Assembly (NCBI RefSeq): GCF_028009165.1
Contig: NC_079242.1
Location: forward strand, 744,001-808,000
DNA length: 64,000 nt
Direction of reading: 5' to 3'
Origin: Akanthomyces muscarius
Taxonomy: Eukaryota; Ascomycota; Sordariomycetes; Hypocreales; Cordycipitaceae
Within the stretch, counting starts at the first letter, position 1. Every line of letters starts with the position of its first letter. A model generated the notes under the pieces. The model searched no databases and was not told the DNA's origin. It saw only the letters and a list, made by a program, of their open reading frames with translations. The position numbers were made by a program, and so were the translations under genes. Shown here one piece after another: positions 31,667-42,571 of the stretch.

Positions 31667-34061
31667 CTAGGTGCCCTGGGGCATAAATCCGAGCCAGTCA
31701 GACTCTGGGTCCGGCAGCCTCGCCGTCTCGCCGTCTGTTGTGTTTTGCAGCTGTGATTGGCCACTCAGCGCCCGCACCGCAGGTTCAGATATTTTGGGAT
31801 AGTTGAAAAAGTCAAAGATGTCTATGTTGTCCAGCTCGCTCAGCGAGGTGATTTGGGTCGAGGTAGGCTCGATGCCAGTCTGTCGGGTAGATGCCGTCAG
31901 AGTTACGAGACCATGTGCGCTCCTGCCACCGACATGTTAGTTTTGTATGCATCGTTGATCTGGAGCAGGAATACTTACTGTCGCATGGCATTGAAACTCA
32001 TGTGGCCTTGTCTGCCACGTTGAACAGCACGAGCGAGGACCTTGGCATAGTTGTCGGCCACCTCCCAGTACTGCCCGACGTGCCCCAGAATTTCAATGAA
32101 GAATTCGATGCGAGGGTCAACTGGGCAGCCAATTGTCGCGGCGTGGACGAGGAGCAGGCGAGCTGCGACCCAAAGAGAAAAGATGAATGGCGGACCAAGG
32201 TGATCTAAGCCACTGGCTTCGTACACGTCTTGTGCAATGTCACCCAAGCTCTGCACAGCTGACAGGCAGCGCTGCATGGCGTAGTGCGAGGGTACAAATA
32301 GATGGGATCGCACCGTCGGATAGGCTGCCGAAGAGTGAAGGCGCACAACGGCGGTGACGTAGGCGCTGTGCAGCATGAACCAGTTGGCAACTCGGCTGGC
32401 GGGATCCGAGTGGCACAGGGCGGAAATCTTGCTATAGTCGCCAGGCAGCCCTCGCAGCCAGGAATCGAGCGAAGCATCCAACGATCGATACGTGTTTCGC
32501 CAAGCCGCCATTTCGGAAGAAGATGTGATATCCAACGGTGTCTTGAGAAAGTCATGAACCTTGCTCAAGATTCGAAGAATCTCGCAGTGATATGAGAAAC
32601 TGCCCAAATTGTCGGGCTTATTCACAACAAGACCAGCGGCGCCGTGCTGATCGGGACTCGAGCCCCAAGAACGTGTTTCAACGGGAATATCGCGAGAGAA
32701 GAGATCGTAAGAACACGGCAACACCCGCTTCATCTTGTTGTCGTCTAGCATGAAATCGAATGTCGTTGTAGCAATTGTCGCGTATCGATCGAGGAGATAG
32801 ACCATCCACGCAAGCCGCCTGCGGCCCTCGTCTTCAATCCAGGACTGCGGCCTATCGATGGCAATACGCCTGATGGAGCCCGTCATGGGGGCGTCGTCGC
32901 TGGTCTCGACGGAAAGATAGACGCTGCTCTCCTCACAGAGACTGAGCTGTCGAGCATTCTGCGCCAGCAAAGACAGCAAATTCCACCCACGCGGCCCGTT
33001 GGAAGTGCCAAGCTCGTCCAGGCAAACAATAACGAGGGCACGCAGAGCCTCCACACTGACATGCTCCATGGCGTACATTTGCACGATCTGTCGAGAGGTT
33101 TCGTGGTAGTGAGCGCGCATCTCGGGGGAGAATCGAGGATCTTTCAGAAATCGTAGCGTCGTTGCCACAATGGCATGCAGTAGAACGCGGTCGGCTTCGC
33201 TCAGCGACGTCGAACCGAAAAAGATGGAAAACGTTGTTTTGCGGTCGAGGATGGGAGACCAAGTGTTGCAGTGCTTGAAGTACAAATCGACCAGCGTGTA
33301 TACAATATCCTGAGGCGGCAAGTCTGTACCAGCAGACAGTGCTGATGGCCCTCGGCGGAGCCTTTGGGGAAGAAGGGTGGCATTGGTGTAGTCGACATTC
33401 ATGCCCTGGACCGACATTCGCCCCTGACGTTGGTCGCCTTCATCCCAACCTTGGCCGGGAAGCGCGGACGGCGGTCCGCCAGCTACTGATGGCGTGCTCC
33501 GAGGAGCGCCGCTGGCAGGGCTGCTCCTATTTCTTTCCTTCGCGTACGGATCAATGTGAGACTGCGCGTGAGTGCTGATGGCAGGGGAGAGCGTCTGTGG
33601 AGGTGCTGCGTGGCCGTCGGCGATGTGCTCCTCCACCCGGCGACCCAGGGTGTGCAACAGCGCATCGATCCTGTTGACTTTGGCTTCGAGCTCGAGGCTG
33701 AAACCTATACGGCTGCCAGGCTTCTGCCTTTCAAGATAGACGCAGGCACGATTGTGGCGGGCGCACCAGGAGCATGCAGGCTCCGCCCGGTCACATTTGA
33801 CCTTTCGAGCTTTGCACAGCTCGCATCTGCAGATTTCTTGGGTTAATCACACCATATACAAAGCATGCCCCTGATGCATGAGGCTAGAAAGCCTCATGCG
33901 ACAAGAATGAAGATAGTTACTCACGAGGTCTTTTGATATCTGCCGCGCTTACGCTTCTTGGACCCGCCCGCAGAGGAGGTCGAGGCATTGTCTCTGGCCT
34001 CATCACCACTGGAGCCATCATGCTGGCTGACGGCGACCGATACTTCCTCCTCCTCGGTCAT
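31667..34061 (-). CDS. Zn2Cys6 fungal-specific transcription factor
   Basis: Three exons, 33925-34061, 31979-33826 and 31667-31922, give 746 residues; introns are 98 and 56 nt. The binuclear zinc cluster is assembled across intron 1: Cys47, 50, 57, 64, 67 and 74 in the spacing C-x2-C-x6-C-x6-C-x2-C-x6-C, followed by YLERQKPGSRIGF and a short coiled-coil-like linker. The middle region (about 220-600) is the fungal-specific transcription factor domain, including LVDLYFKHCNTWSPILDRKTT and DEGRRRLAWMVYLLDRYATI. The C-terminus is acidic and Phe/Trp-containing (DNIDIFDFFNY, ESDWLGFM), resembling an activation domain. Its target genes are unknown; the nearest neighbours are the glycosyltransferase and the glycerol genes. 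Confidence 0.9.
33876..33899. repeat. 9-bp inverted repeat inside intron 1 of the Zn2Cys6 gene
   Basis: The arms GCATGAGGC and GCCTCATGC are perfectly complementary around a 6-nt loop. The hairpin sits in the middle of the 98-nt first intron, which separates the start of the protein from its zinc cluster. Confidence 0.75.
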
Positions 34062-35964
34062 CGGGGAGCGAGTTATAGTGGATTATATTGGGAAGGGCAA
34101 AACGGTATGTGTGTCAAGTGAGCCTTGTCGGCCCGGGGCTGCGGGACAGGGGAAAACAGACGCAGCAAGCGGACAGACAAAAAGCAATACAGATGCACAG
34201 ATTCGATATCCAAAGGGCTTATCCGGTCGTGGAGAGCCTCCACACCTTGGCTCGAGGCCGGCCCGCCAGAGATGGGTCTTTGCTATAGAAAGCAAAGAAG
34301 GAGATGATTGGAGGGCGGATATGGGAAAAGCTATCGGGCGCCGTGGGCGATAACGCAATGTGAGCTCCAAGCTCGGGATGAGAGAGAGCGAGAAGGGTGG
34401 AATCAGACAAGCGGGAACAAGACAATGGCAGATGGAACGTGAGGTGGATAGGATCTATCGCGAGTTGTAAGTTCAGATTGTTCCCCGCAAAGATTGAAGC
34501 AGATGAGAAGAGGAGACGCTCACATAGTATTTGATAAAAAGCAGGCTCGTAGAATGATTGATGGTGCTTCTGTGATACTCGCCACAGCAGCCTGGTACGT
34601 ACCTGTCGCTGGTAGAGAGAGCTTCGCACGGCCTGCCACAGCAAGAGATCTGGTTCTCGGGCTCGCAGTTTGGACACCGAGGACTGGGTCCGCATTTAAA
34701 CCAGGTTCGGCATTGAGTTTGCGAGGTCCACGTCCGCTTTTTTTTCCCTCTCTTTTAGTCGTGACCGTTCTCTAGAAGCTTTTTTTTTCTGCGCGGCGTC
34801 CCAATTGTGTGGAACCACCCATGTCTATGCTGCTGCTGCTGCCGCTGCAGGCTGGAATTTGAACAAGGGCCCTGACTAGCCGGACGGGAGGAGCTTTGAG
34901 CAGCTGGTGGCTGGTGGCTGGGAGAGGGGAGAGAATATGGGATGGACGATCAGCCAAACAGCGTCGAAAATGGTGTGTGGGAAGCGAGAAGGATTTTGGC
35001 CTGGTCGGTTTAAAAGTGAGGGGGCGCACTCCATGAGGAGCCTTTCGCCCGCTGGGAGGCGCTGAAACTGGCGTCGCGGGAGCTGCTTTTGGGGGTTGGC
35101 CACGGAATTTCAGTGGGTGCACCCGTTTTCAGAGCCCGCCACACTGGGAGCTGTACAGGGCATTTCAGCGCATACCGCGCCAGACGACCCCGCTGTAGCA
35201 GCACCGAAGCCCGCCGAGCAGCCTCGAGTGTGATTTGTCTCCTTCTCGCATTTGTGAACCAGGTAACCTCTGTCCGTCTCCACGATTAGTATCAACAGCT
35301 TCCCCAGGCTGCAATGACGCCACTTGTTTCTCTACTTCAGGCCATAGATCAGCCACATTTTCCCCGGCTTCCCAACTGCCAATCGTGTTGGTACCTAGGT
35401 ACGGAGTACATGGCTGTGTTTCACAGCAGCTGCCGGGCCCCTCGGACGTCCTGGCCGCTGCGCACAGTAAGGCTCAACGCCCCGACGACACCCTCCAGGG
35501 CCGAAAAAGGTGTCTGTCCCCGAGCCGTGGTGTAACGAATGTGCTGGACTGGCTTGCTGGGTAAGGGAGAACTGTGCCAAATGCGCGCGTGATGCGCCAG
35601 CTGCTACTTTGAGCCGAAGCTAATGCAAGCTACAAACGGGCTGGCCCATGGAGGCATACCCGGGCGACCTTGGATACGGTGCTGCTTCACTTCATTCACG
35701 ACTAACTGATTTTGATGCACGCGGATCTAGTGCACGAGTCATAAAGATGCTTGTTTGCAAAATGTTCAGATTTTGCTGTATTCATGAGTAAAATAGTGTC
35801 ATCCCATCATTCCATGGCTCTTTTTGAGCCGCTTCGAAAAAAAGCCGTTGCTAGTATGTTTCAAACCAAAAGTATCAAAAGAAGAAGTAGAAAAGAAAAA
35901 GAAGAAAGGTTAAGAAAAGCGAAAACGCCATAGTCATACATGAGCACCATCATCAAACATGCAG
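34062..35964. other. Intergenic: transcription factor promoter and GUT1 3' region
   Basis: A 1.9-kb region with no supported gene. It covers the promoter and leader of the Zn2Cys6 gene and the 3' flank of glycerol kinase. The latter has a purine-rich stretch at about 35880-35925. Confidence 0.45.
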
Positions 35965-37715
35965 TTAGGGATAGTTGGCCCAGCCCTTGCTCATCTCAAC
36001 AGCCTTCTCCCAGCGGGCGAAGCGCTTGCTGGCGTCTTCGGTGGTGATCTGGGGGCTAAAGGTTGTGCGGCCCTCGGTGTTGACATTTTTCAGGTCGTCG
36101 AGGCTGTTCCAGACGCCGACGGCCAGACCGGCGGCAATGGCAGCGCCGAGAGCAGTCGTCTCGCGCATGGCAGGGCGGATGACGGGCATGCCAATGAAAT
36201 CGGATTGTGTCTGTTTGATGATTTGTTAGCGAATGGTGTGATGTCATTGCGGATTTCCGATCCAGCACTAACCTGCATGATGAGATCCGAGTTGCACATG
36301 CCACCGTCAACGGCCAGCTCAGTCAGAGCCTGGCCACTGTCCTTCTCCATCGAGTCGAGGATGGCCTTGGTCTGGAAGCAGGTAGCCTCGAGGGTGGCAC
36401 GGGCAATGTGGCCGCGCTTCGTGTAGGCCGTGATGCCGAAGATGGTACCGCGGGCATCGTCGATCCAGTAGGGCGCAAACAGACCGCTAAAGGCGGTGAC
36501 AAAGGTGCAGCCACCGTTGTCCTCGACAGTCTCGGCGAGAGCGCTCAGCTTGGACGACGACTCGATGAAGCCGAGGTTGTCGACGAGGAACTTGATGCTG
36601 GAACCGGCGACGGCGATGCTGCCCTCGAGGGCGTACATGGTCTTGCCTGGGCCAAAGTCAAAAGCGACAGTGGACAGGAGGCCGTGGGTGGAGAAGATGG
36701 GCTTGGGGCCGACGTTGTAGAGGAGGAAGCAGCCGGTGCCGTAGGTGTTCTTGGCCAGGCCGGGGGTGATGCCCTTTTGGCCGACAAGGGCAGCAGACTG
36801 GTCGCCCAGGCAGCCGGTAATCTTGATGCCCTTGAGGGCCGTGTTGGCGAGGGTGCCAAAGGCCTCGGGGTCGGAAGAGCGGACAATCTTTGGGAGCTGA
36901 ATCTTGTTGCGATCAATGCGGAACCAGTCGAGGAGCTCGTCGTCGTACTCGAGCTTCTCGAGGTTCATGAACATGGTGCGCGAGGCGTTGGAGGGGTCCG
37001 AGACGTGGACGTTCTTCTTGGGGCCGCCGTTGAGCTTGTAGGCGAGCCAGGCGTCGACGGTGCCGAAGGCGAGATCGCCACTGTCGTACGCCTTCTTGAC
37101 GTCGGGGACGTTCTCGAGCAGCCAGAGCAGCTTGCCGACGGAGGAATAGGTGGACAGGGGCAGGCCGCAGCGGCGGGTCAGCTCCCCGGAGCCGAGGCGG
37201 TTCTTGAGGCGGCGGACGAGCTCCTGGGAGCGGGTATCGGTCCAGACGATGCCATTGTGAAGCGCCTTGCCCGTGTTCTTGTCCCAGACGATGGTGGTCT
37301 CGCGCTGGTTGGTGATGCCGACAGCAGCGATCTGGCTGCGGGAGTGGCCCTGCTCCTCGAAGGCGGCGACGGCGCCGTCGATGCACTGCTCGACGGAGCT
37401 CACCAGCTCTTCAGGGTCATGCTCGTGCCAGCTACAAGGAGGGAAGAATTAGCTTTTTGGCACTTGATACATTTTCTTATCGAGAACCGGCGCGCCACTG
37501 ATTGCGAGCGCATGCGACAGCGACTGTACGCGCGACGCGGGTTGGCGGGGTCTTGGAGGGGTTGCAGCGGCTTACCCAGGCTGGGGGTAGATTTGCTTGA
37601 ATTCAATCTGGTGGAGGGCGACGACCTCGCCATTGGTGTTGAAGATGAGAAAGCGGGTACTCGTGGTGCCCTGGTCGATGGCACCGACGAATACATTGTC
37701 CCCTGAAGGAGTCAT
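35965..37715 (-). CDS. GUT1: Glycerol kinase
   Basis: Three exons, 37576-37715, 36273-37431 and 35965-36210, give 514 residues; introns are 144 and 62 nt. The enzyme phosphorylates glycerol to glycerol-3-phosphate with ATP. The N-terminus has the phosphate-binding block [12 protein letters not shown], and the first splice restores [11 protein letters not shown]. Further FGGY-family signatures are [38 protein letters not shown] and the C-terminal [12 protein letters not shown]. Length is normal for the family. The ATG at 37713-37715 was chosen because it directly precedes the conserved block; the frame stays open upstream. It shares its locus with an aquaglyceroporin and GUT2. Confidence 0.96.
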
Positions 37716-40700
37716 GGCGTTGATGAGTCTGTTGTGAGTTTGGGAGATGAGGTTGGCGAGCATAAAGTCTGGCGGGGAAGCTCTTTGGTCGAAGCAGCAC
37801 GATTTTGTGGCAGAGTGTGATGAAGTAAGCAGCAGTGGAGGAAGCGAGCTTTTGCAGAGGGAAGCCCTTCCAAGGGTAATTTGATTGCAGAGAAGAAGAA
37901 GACGAGACGAGAGAGAGGTGGGAGTAGAAGGCAAGAAGCAAGAAGACGGGAGCAAAATTCAGCTCCACGAGACGGGGATCGTAAAAATACTTGTACTCTC
38001 GTGCAATTGACATGTGGAGGGCCTGACGCAACTGGGCTCCCCCAGACCCCATTTTCTGGTGGCGCCGACGCTCCCCAGGCTTGCCAGCCAGAGAGCCCAC
38101 GGGGAAGCAGTTTTTGGAGACGCCGGCACCAAGCCAAGCCACGTCCGAGCCTAGAAGCGGTGTCCCATGCAGGCAGGCTTTGGGTCGGTCCTCTGATGTA
38201 CCGTGCGTGTCTTGCGGAATTGGATTGATCTTCGCGCAATGGCACGCAGCCGCAAGCACGCTATTGTTTGTTGGCGCAAGGCTGGACGCAGAAAGCTACC
38301 CCGCATCAGGCACAGCTGAGCCTGTTGTGCATACATGCAGCAGCACATGTCTGTCTTTCTGTTCACGAGCCATCGCTACAAGCAAGGACAAGAACTTCGG
38401 CTGACACAATTCCTGTACCTGACATTACTGCATCGCAGAATGAGCTCCGTGGCCCGGCGTAGTTTGCATGCTCTGCTGCTGCTCAACCCGACCCGACGGC
38501 CCCAAGATTTCCTCATGCCTGTGGGGAAGAGGAGCCTCACAACGTCACGAGATGAGAAATAAATCTCCAGGCCGGGACGCTCGCTAAATTACTCATGACG
38601 GGGAAGCTAAGTATGGAGAAGCTTGACTTGGCTGAGGCGGCAGTTTGGGGGGTGCATGCACAACCTGGGGGTGTCAGTTGCGACGATGGCTACATGGATA
38701 TGGTAGTTGCACATACAGAGCAGCAGAGCAGAGCATCATGTACACAACACAGTGGCTGCTGCAGCCATGGGCCGTTCCGAATTGTCAGGTAGCGCCACTG
38801 CTCGGTCAGCGTTTGGCTGCTTGGAGCGGCTGGCCGGCGCCACAAAATTGGCAATTTTTTAGAAACCCGGCCCTTGCAGCGCGGCCAACGTCTTGTCGCA
38901 AAGCCATGGCGAAATTTGGAGAATGGAAACATGCAAATGGAGACGTTTTGCGGTCCCCGTGTCAGAAGCTCGGTGTTCAACACCGAGAAGCCAAGCCATG
39001 CAAGCCAACCCGGCCTTCTAGATAGTTTCTGTGGAGCGACCCAATCGGACACTAGCACGCTAGACGAACGCCATATTCGGGGCAAAGGGCCGAATGCCTG
39101 CTGCGCGGTTGGCAGCCTTGTCTGAGGCTTGCAGGGGACAAGGGACTAACGTTATATTCTGCCGGTGCGTGCGTCTGCAGGCGGGCAGGCAGGCAGGCAG
39201 GCAGGCAGGCAGCCACTCGACTACTGAATGCTACCAGTACGCTCAGCAGTTATTACAGAGTACCGACCTACCTACAAGTAAAAGCCGAAAAGAATAAAAA
39301 AAAAAATTAAAAAAAAAATTAGTGGCTGGCCTTGGCCATGTCGCCGCCACGAGGGTTTTCTGGGCCCGAAGCGGGCTTTTTACGCTCTGGTCAAACGCCG
39401 TTTTTTGCCTCTTCTCCATATCCGTACCAATACTGGTACATTCCTGGGCACTTGCCTCCCATGACCTTGCCTGGTTCGTTCGGTGGAGGCGTTCCCTGAC
39501 TACTGGCACTGGTATGAACGATGGTTGCGCGCGGAATTTGCTATTATTATCCGCGAGAGCCATCACCTCCCAGCGTACCCGTAAAATATCCAGTCTATCC
39601 GTGACATCTCCCATGGTTTCGGTACTTGCGGACGGGTTTGTGGGCACGAGGGCAAGACAAAAACGGGCACTTGCCGGACGGAAACAATGGAAATGGCACA
39701 ACAAGACAATTTGGAGGAATTGTGATCAAGGTGTAAAATTCCCTACCTACGTGCCTACCTTGGCCCTTGCTGCATGACGCGCGCAGTCCATGGCGCTGTG
39801 CCAGTACGAATGGTCCGAGCCTTGGCTTACAAGCAAGTGTCCTTTCTTTCAGCAGGTGGCAGGTAAAACGGCTGCCTGGCACACTGCTAGACGATCCTTT
39901 TTTTCCAGCGCATTTCAGACCACACGCCCTCGGACAGCCCGGTCTCTGGTGCAATTGTCATGCAGCGGGGGTGGCGTGTCAGATCAGCAAAAAGAGGCGG
40001 GCGTGGCGTACAAATCTTGGCTCTAACAAGAGCAAATGGCCTTGTGTTACGTGAGCAGAGGTCTGAAATGACACAAAGATGGGAATAAAAAAATTGCAAA
40101 CCAAGATTGAAGAAACGATTACAGGGAAATTGACGAGGCCCCCACTGCGAAACCCGTTGCATGCTCGTCATGAGCTACCTGCAGGACCGTTTTCTGGATT
40201 CCAGGGAACACTGTCGGTCGTCTGCGCCGTCTGCCAGTAGTTACAGTGAGAGTTACAGTGAGAGTGAGAGTGCGTTGGTATACCCAGTACGCCTGCCTGC
40301 GCCACAGCCAAGGAACGCCTTGCTGAGCCACACCTACCGATGGCGAGTTCCGCCCAAGCCGGCTTTTGTTTCAGTCAAAGTCGCCCACCCGGTCTTGACG
40401 ATTCCGGCGCGACCGCAATAAAGTTAACCAATGCTTTTCTTCTCTGTCCCCCCCTCATCCCGGAACATTAGCCACCTCTCACCACTACTCAGTGCTCGGC
40501 CGGAACAAGTCCAGTGGCTTTTTTTTTCTTGTGCCACGCTGCTGCCATGCATTGCTGCAGACGCCGCCACCGCCGCTGCAGCCTCCTCCTCTGGTATTAG
40601 TCGTTCCCCCTCCCCTTCGGTGCCACCCCCCCGAAGTGACCCTGTTCCGCTTTGGCTCTTTCATCCGTTTTTCAATCAAGTCTTATTTTTCGTTCCCTGC

Positions 40701-41505
40701 CCCCCCGGGGCTGCGCTGGTTCGTTCGCTTCGCACAGTCTAGACACGCCCCCCTCTTTCCCTTGGACATGGGTGTTCCTCTTACTTTGGCTCTTGCACCC
40801 ATGCTCCCCCAGACTTGCCGAATCTTCACAGAAGCCCGGACCACGCTCGACAACGGGCGGCAGCGACCAGTAAATAGTACCATGGAATCGCAGTTTTAAT
40901 TTAGCAAGTCGTTCATCGCCTCCGCCTTTTCTGCTCCGTATGGCTCCTCCTCTCTAGCCCACCGGAAGCCCACCACACACACATGGCCGCGCTCTCCGCA
41001 TCCTCGCCCGTCCTCTAGTTGAATATTTTACAAAGTCCTCGCACCCCCCCCTTCCTTGCCCACTGTGGCTTGTTTTTCCTTCGTCTCATCATCAACCTGC
41101 TCGCGCCATCATATTTTTCGAGCCTTGGAAAACCTACGAAAATATCCTCACCCATTGCCGCCCCTACATGATACCCTAGTCCCACTCGCGGCCGAGAACA
41201 CCGGAGAGGCGCAACGCTGCAAGTCTGCTCGCACGCCCGCGCCTAGACCTTGTCAGGACACTCGCCAACATATTCCTTGCTCGACGCCATCCCCGGATCC
41301 ATTCCCAGCTGCTATACCTGTTCATCACGCCGGGGCCTCGTCTTCTGTCCGCGGGGTCAAGTAGTCGCAACGGCTAGGCCCGCCATACCAGTCTCGCCTC
41401 ACACCACAAAAGAGCATAATAGTCGCCTCTTCCCCGTGGAGTTGCATCAGAGATTTTCTCGACTGCATCCCCAGATTCCTTCTTCTTCTTCCCTATCTTG
41501 TATCA
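37716..41505. other. Divergent intergenic region between GUT1 and aquaglyceroporin
   Basis: A 3.8-kb region without a supported gene. It contains a CAGG tetranucleotide run near 39186-39213, A-rich tracts near 39297-39320, an AGTTACAGTGAG direct repeat near 40240-40262 and a long C/T-rich stretch from about 40430 to 41500 that is probably the promoter and leader of the channel gene. Regulatory elements for both glycerol genes should lie here. Confidence 0.5.
39186..39213. repeat. (CAGG)n microsatellite
   Basis: About seven tandem copies of the tetranucleotide CAGG (read as GCAG/GGCA in other registers). It is intergenic and likely polymorphic. Confidence 0.85.
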
Positions 41506-42571
41506 ATGTCCCTTCCTGTCTCTCAGGACTCTGTGTCTGCGTCGTCAATCGACAAAATTACCTCCTACCACGAGAGCAAGATGGTTCCTCCAAGCACTCC
41601 CGAAACTATTCCTCCCCAGCTGCCTCCTCCCGAGGAAAAGGTGCTGGCTTGGACAAAAGTCCGCTCCCTCTGGCAAGATGCCTTTTCCGAATTCCTCGGC
41701 ACCATGATTCTCATCATCTTTGGTGATGGTGTCGTTGCCCAGGTCGTTTTGAGTAAAGAAACAAAGGGAAACTACCAAAGTATTTCATGGGGCTGGGGGT
41801 GAGTCTCTTGGCAACGCACTCCCGCGACAAGGCCGTCTACTGACAATCTTTAGCATCGGTGTCATGTTTGGTGTCTACGTTGGCGGCAAATCTGGCGGAC
41901 ATATCAACCCGGCAGTTACACTGGCCAACTGTGTCTTCCGTGGCCACCCCTGGCGCAAATTCCCCGTCTACGCCCTTGCCCAGCTTCTCGGTGCCATGGC
42001 CGGCGCTGCCATCATTTATGGCAATTACAAGTCGGCCATTGACAACTTCGAAGGCGGTCCCGGCATCCGAACCGTCAGCGGCCCGAATGCTACGGCCGGT
42101 GTCTTTTGCACATATCCCGCCGCCTTCATGACCCGTACCGGCATGTTCTTCTCCGAATTCCTCGCCAGCTCTGTTCTTCAGTTTGTCATTTTCGCCCTCG
42201 TTGACGACGACAACATTGGCGCTGGCAAGATGCTGCCATTGGCTCTCTTCTTCCTCATCTTTGGCATCGGTGCTTGCTTGGGTTGGGAGACTGGTTATGC
42301 CATCAGCTTGGCCCGCGATTTTGGCCCTCGTCTTATTACCTACTTTGTTGGCTACGGTACCGAAGTCTTTTCTGCCGGTGGCTACTATTTCTGGATTCCC
42401 ATCGTTGCCCCCTTCCTGGGCACCCTGTTTGGCGGTTTCCTTTACGACGTTTTTATTTATACCGGCCCGAGCCCCGTCAACTCGCCCTGGTTTGGCCTCA
42501 AGAGGCTAACTCAGCCCCGCCGCGATGTCTGGTCCAACACGTACCGAAAGTCGCTCGAGGGCAAAGTTTGA
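41506..42571 (+). CDS. Aquaglyceroporin (MIP family channel)
   Basis: Two exons, 41506-41798 and 41854-42571, give 336 residues; the intron is 55 nt. Six hydrophobic segments and the MIP fold are evident: FSEFLGTMILIIFGDGV opens the channel domain, the first half-helix has the canonical NPA (GGHINPAVTLAN, Asn116-Ala118), and the second reads SLA (GYAISLARDFGPR, residues 249-251) where NPA, or NLA in some fungal channels, is expected. The Asp-Arg after this motif (ARDFGPR) fits glycerol-facilitating rather than water-specific channels. The N-terminal ~60 residues are a Ser/Pro-rich cytosolic tail. Position between glycerol kinase and glycerol-3-phosphate dehydrogenase supports glycerol uptake or release at the plasma membrane. 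Confidence 0.93.

Noticed and set aside
37716..37955. N-terminal extension of glycerol kinase
   Set aside because: The frame stays open upstream, but the extra residues are unlike the family and the ATG at 37713-37715 lies directly before the conserved block.
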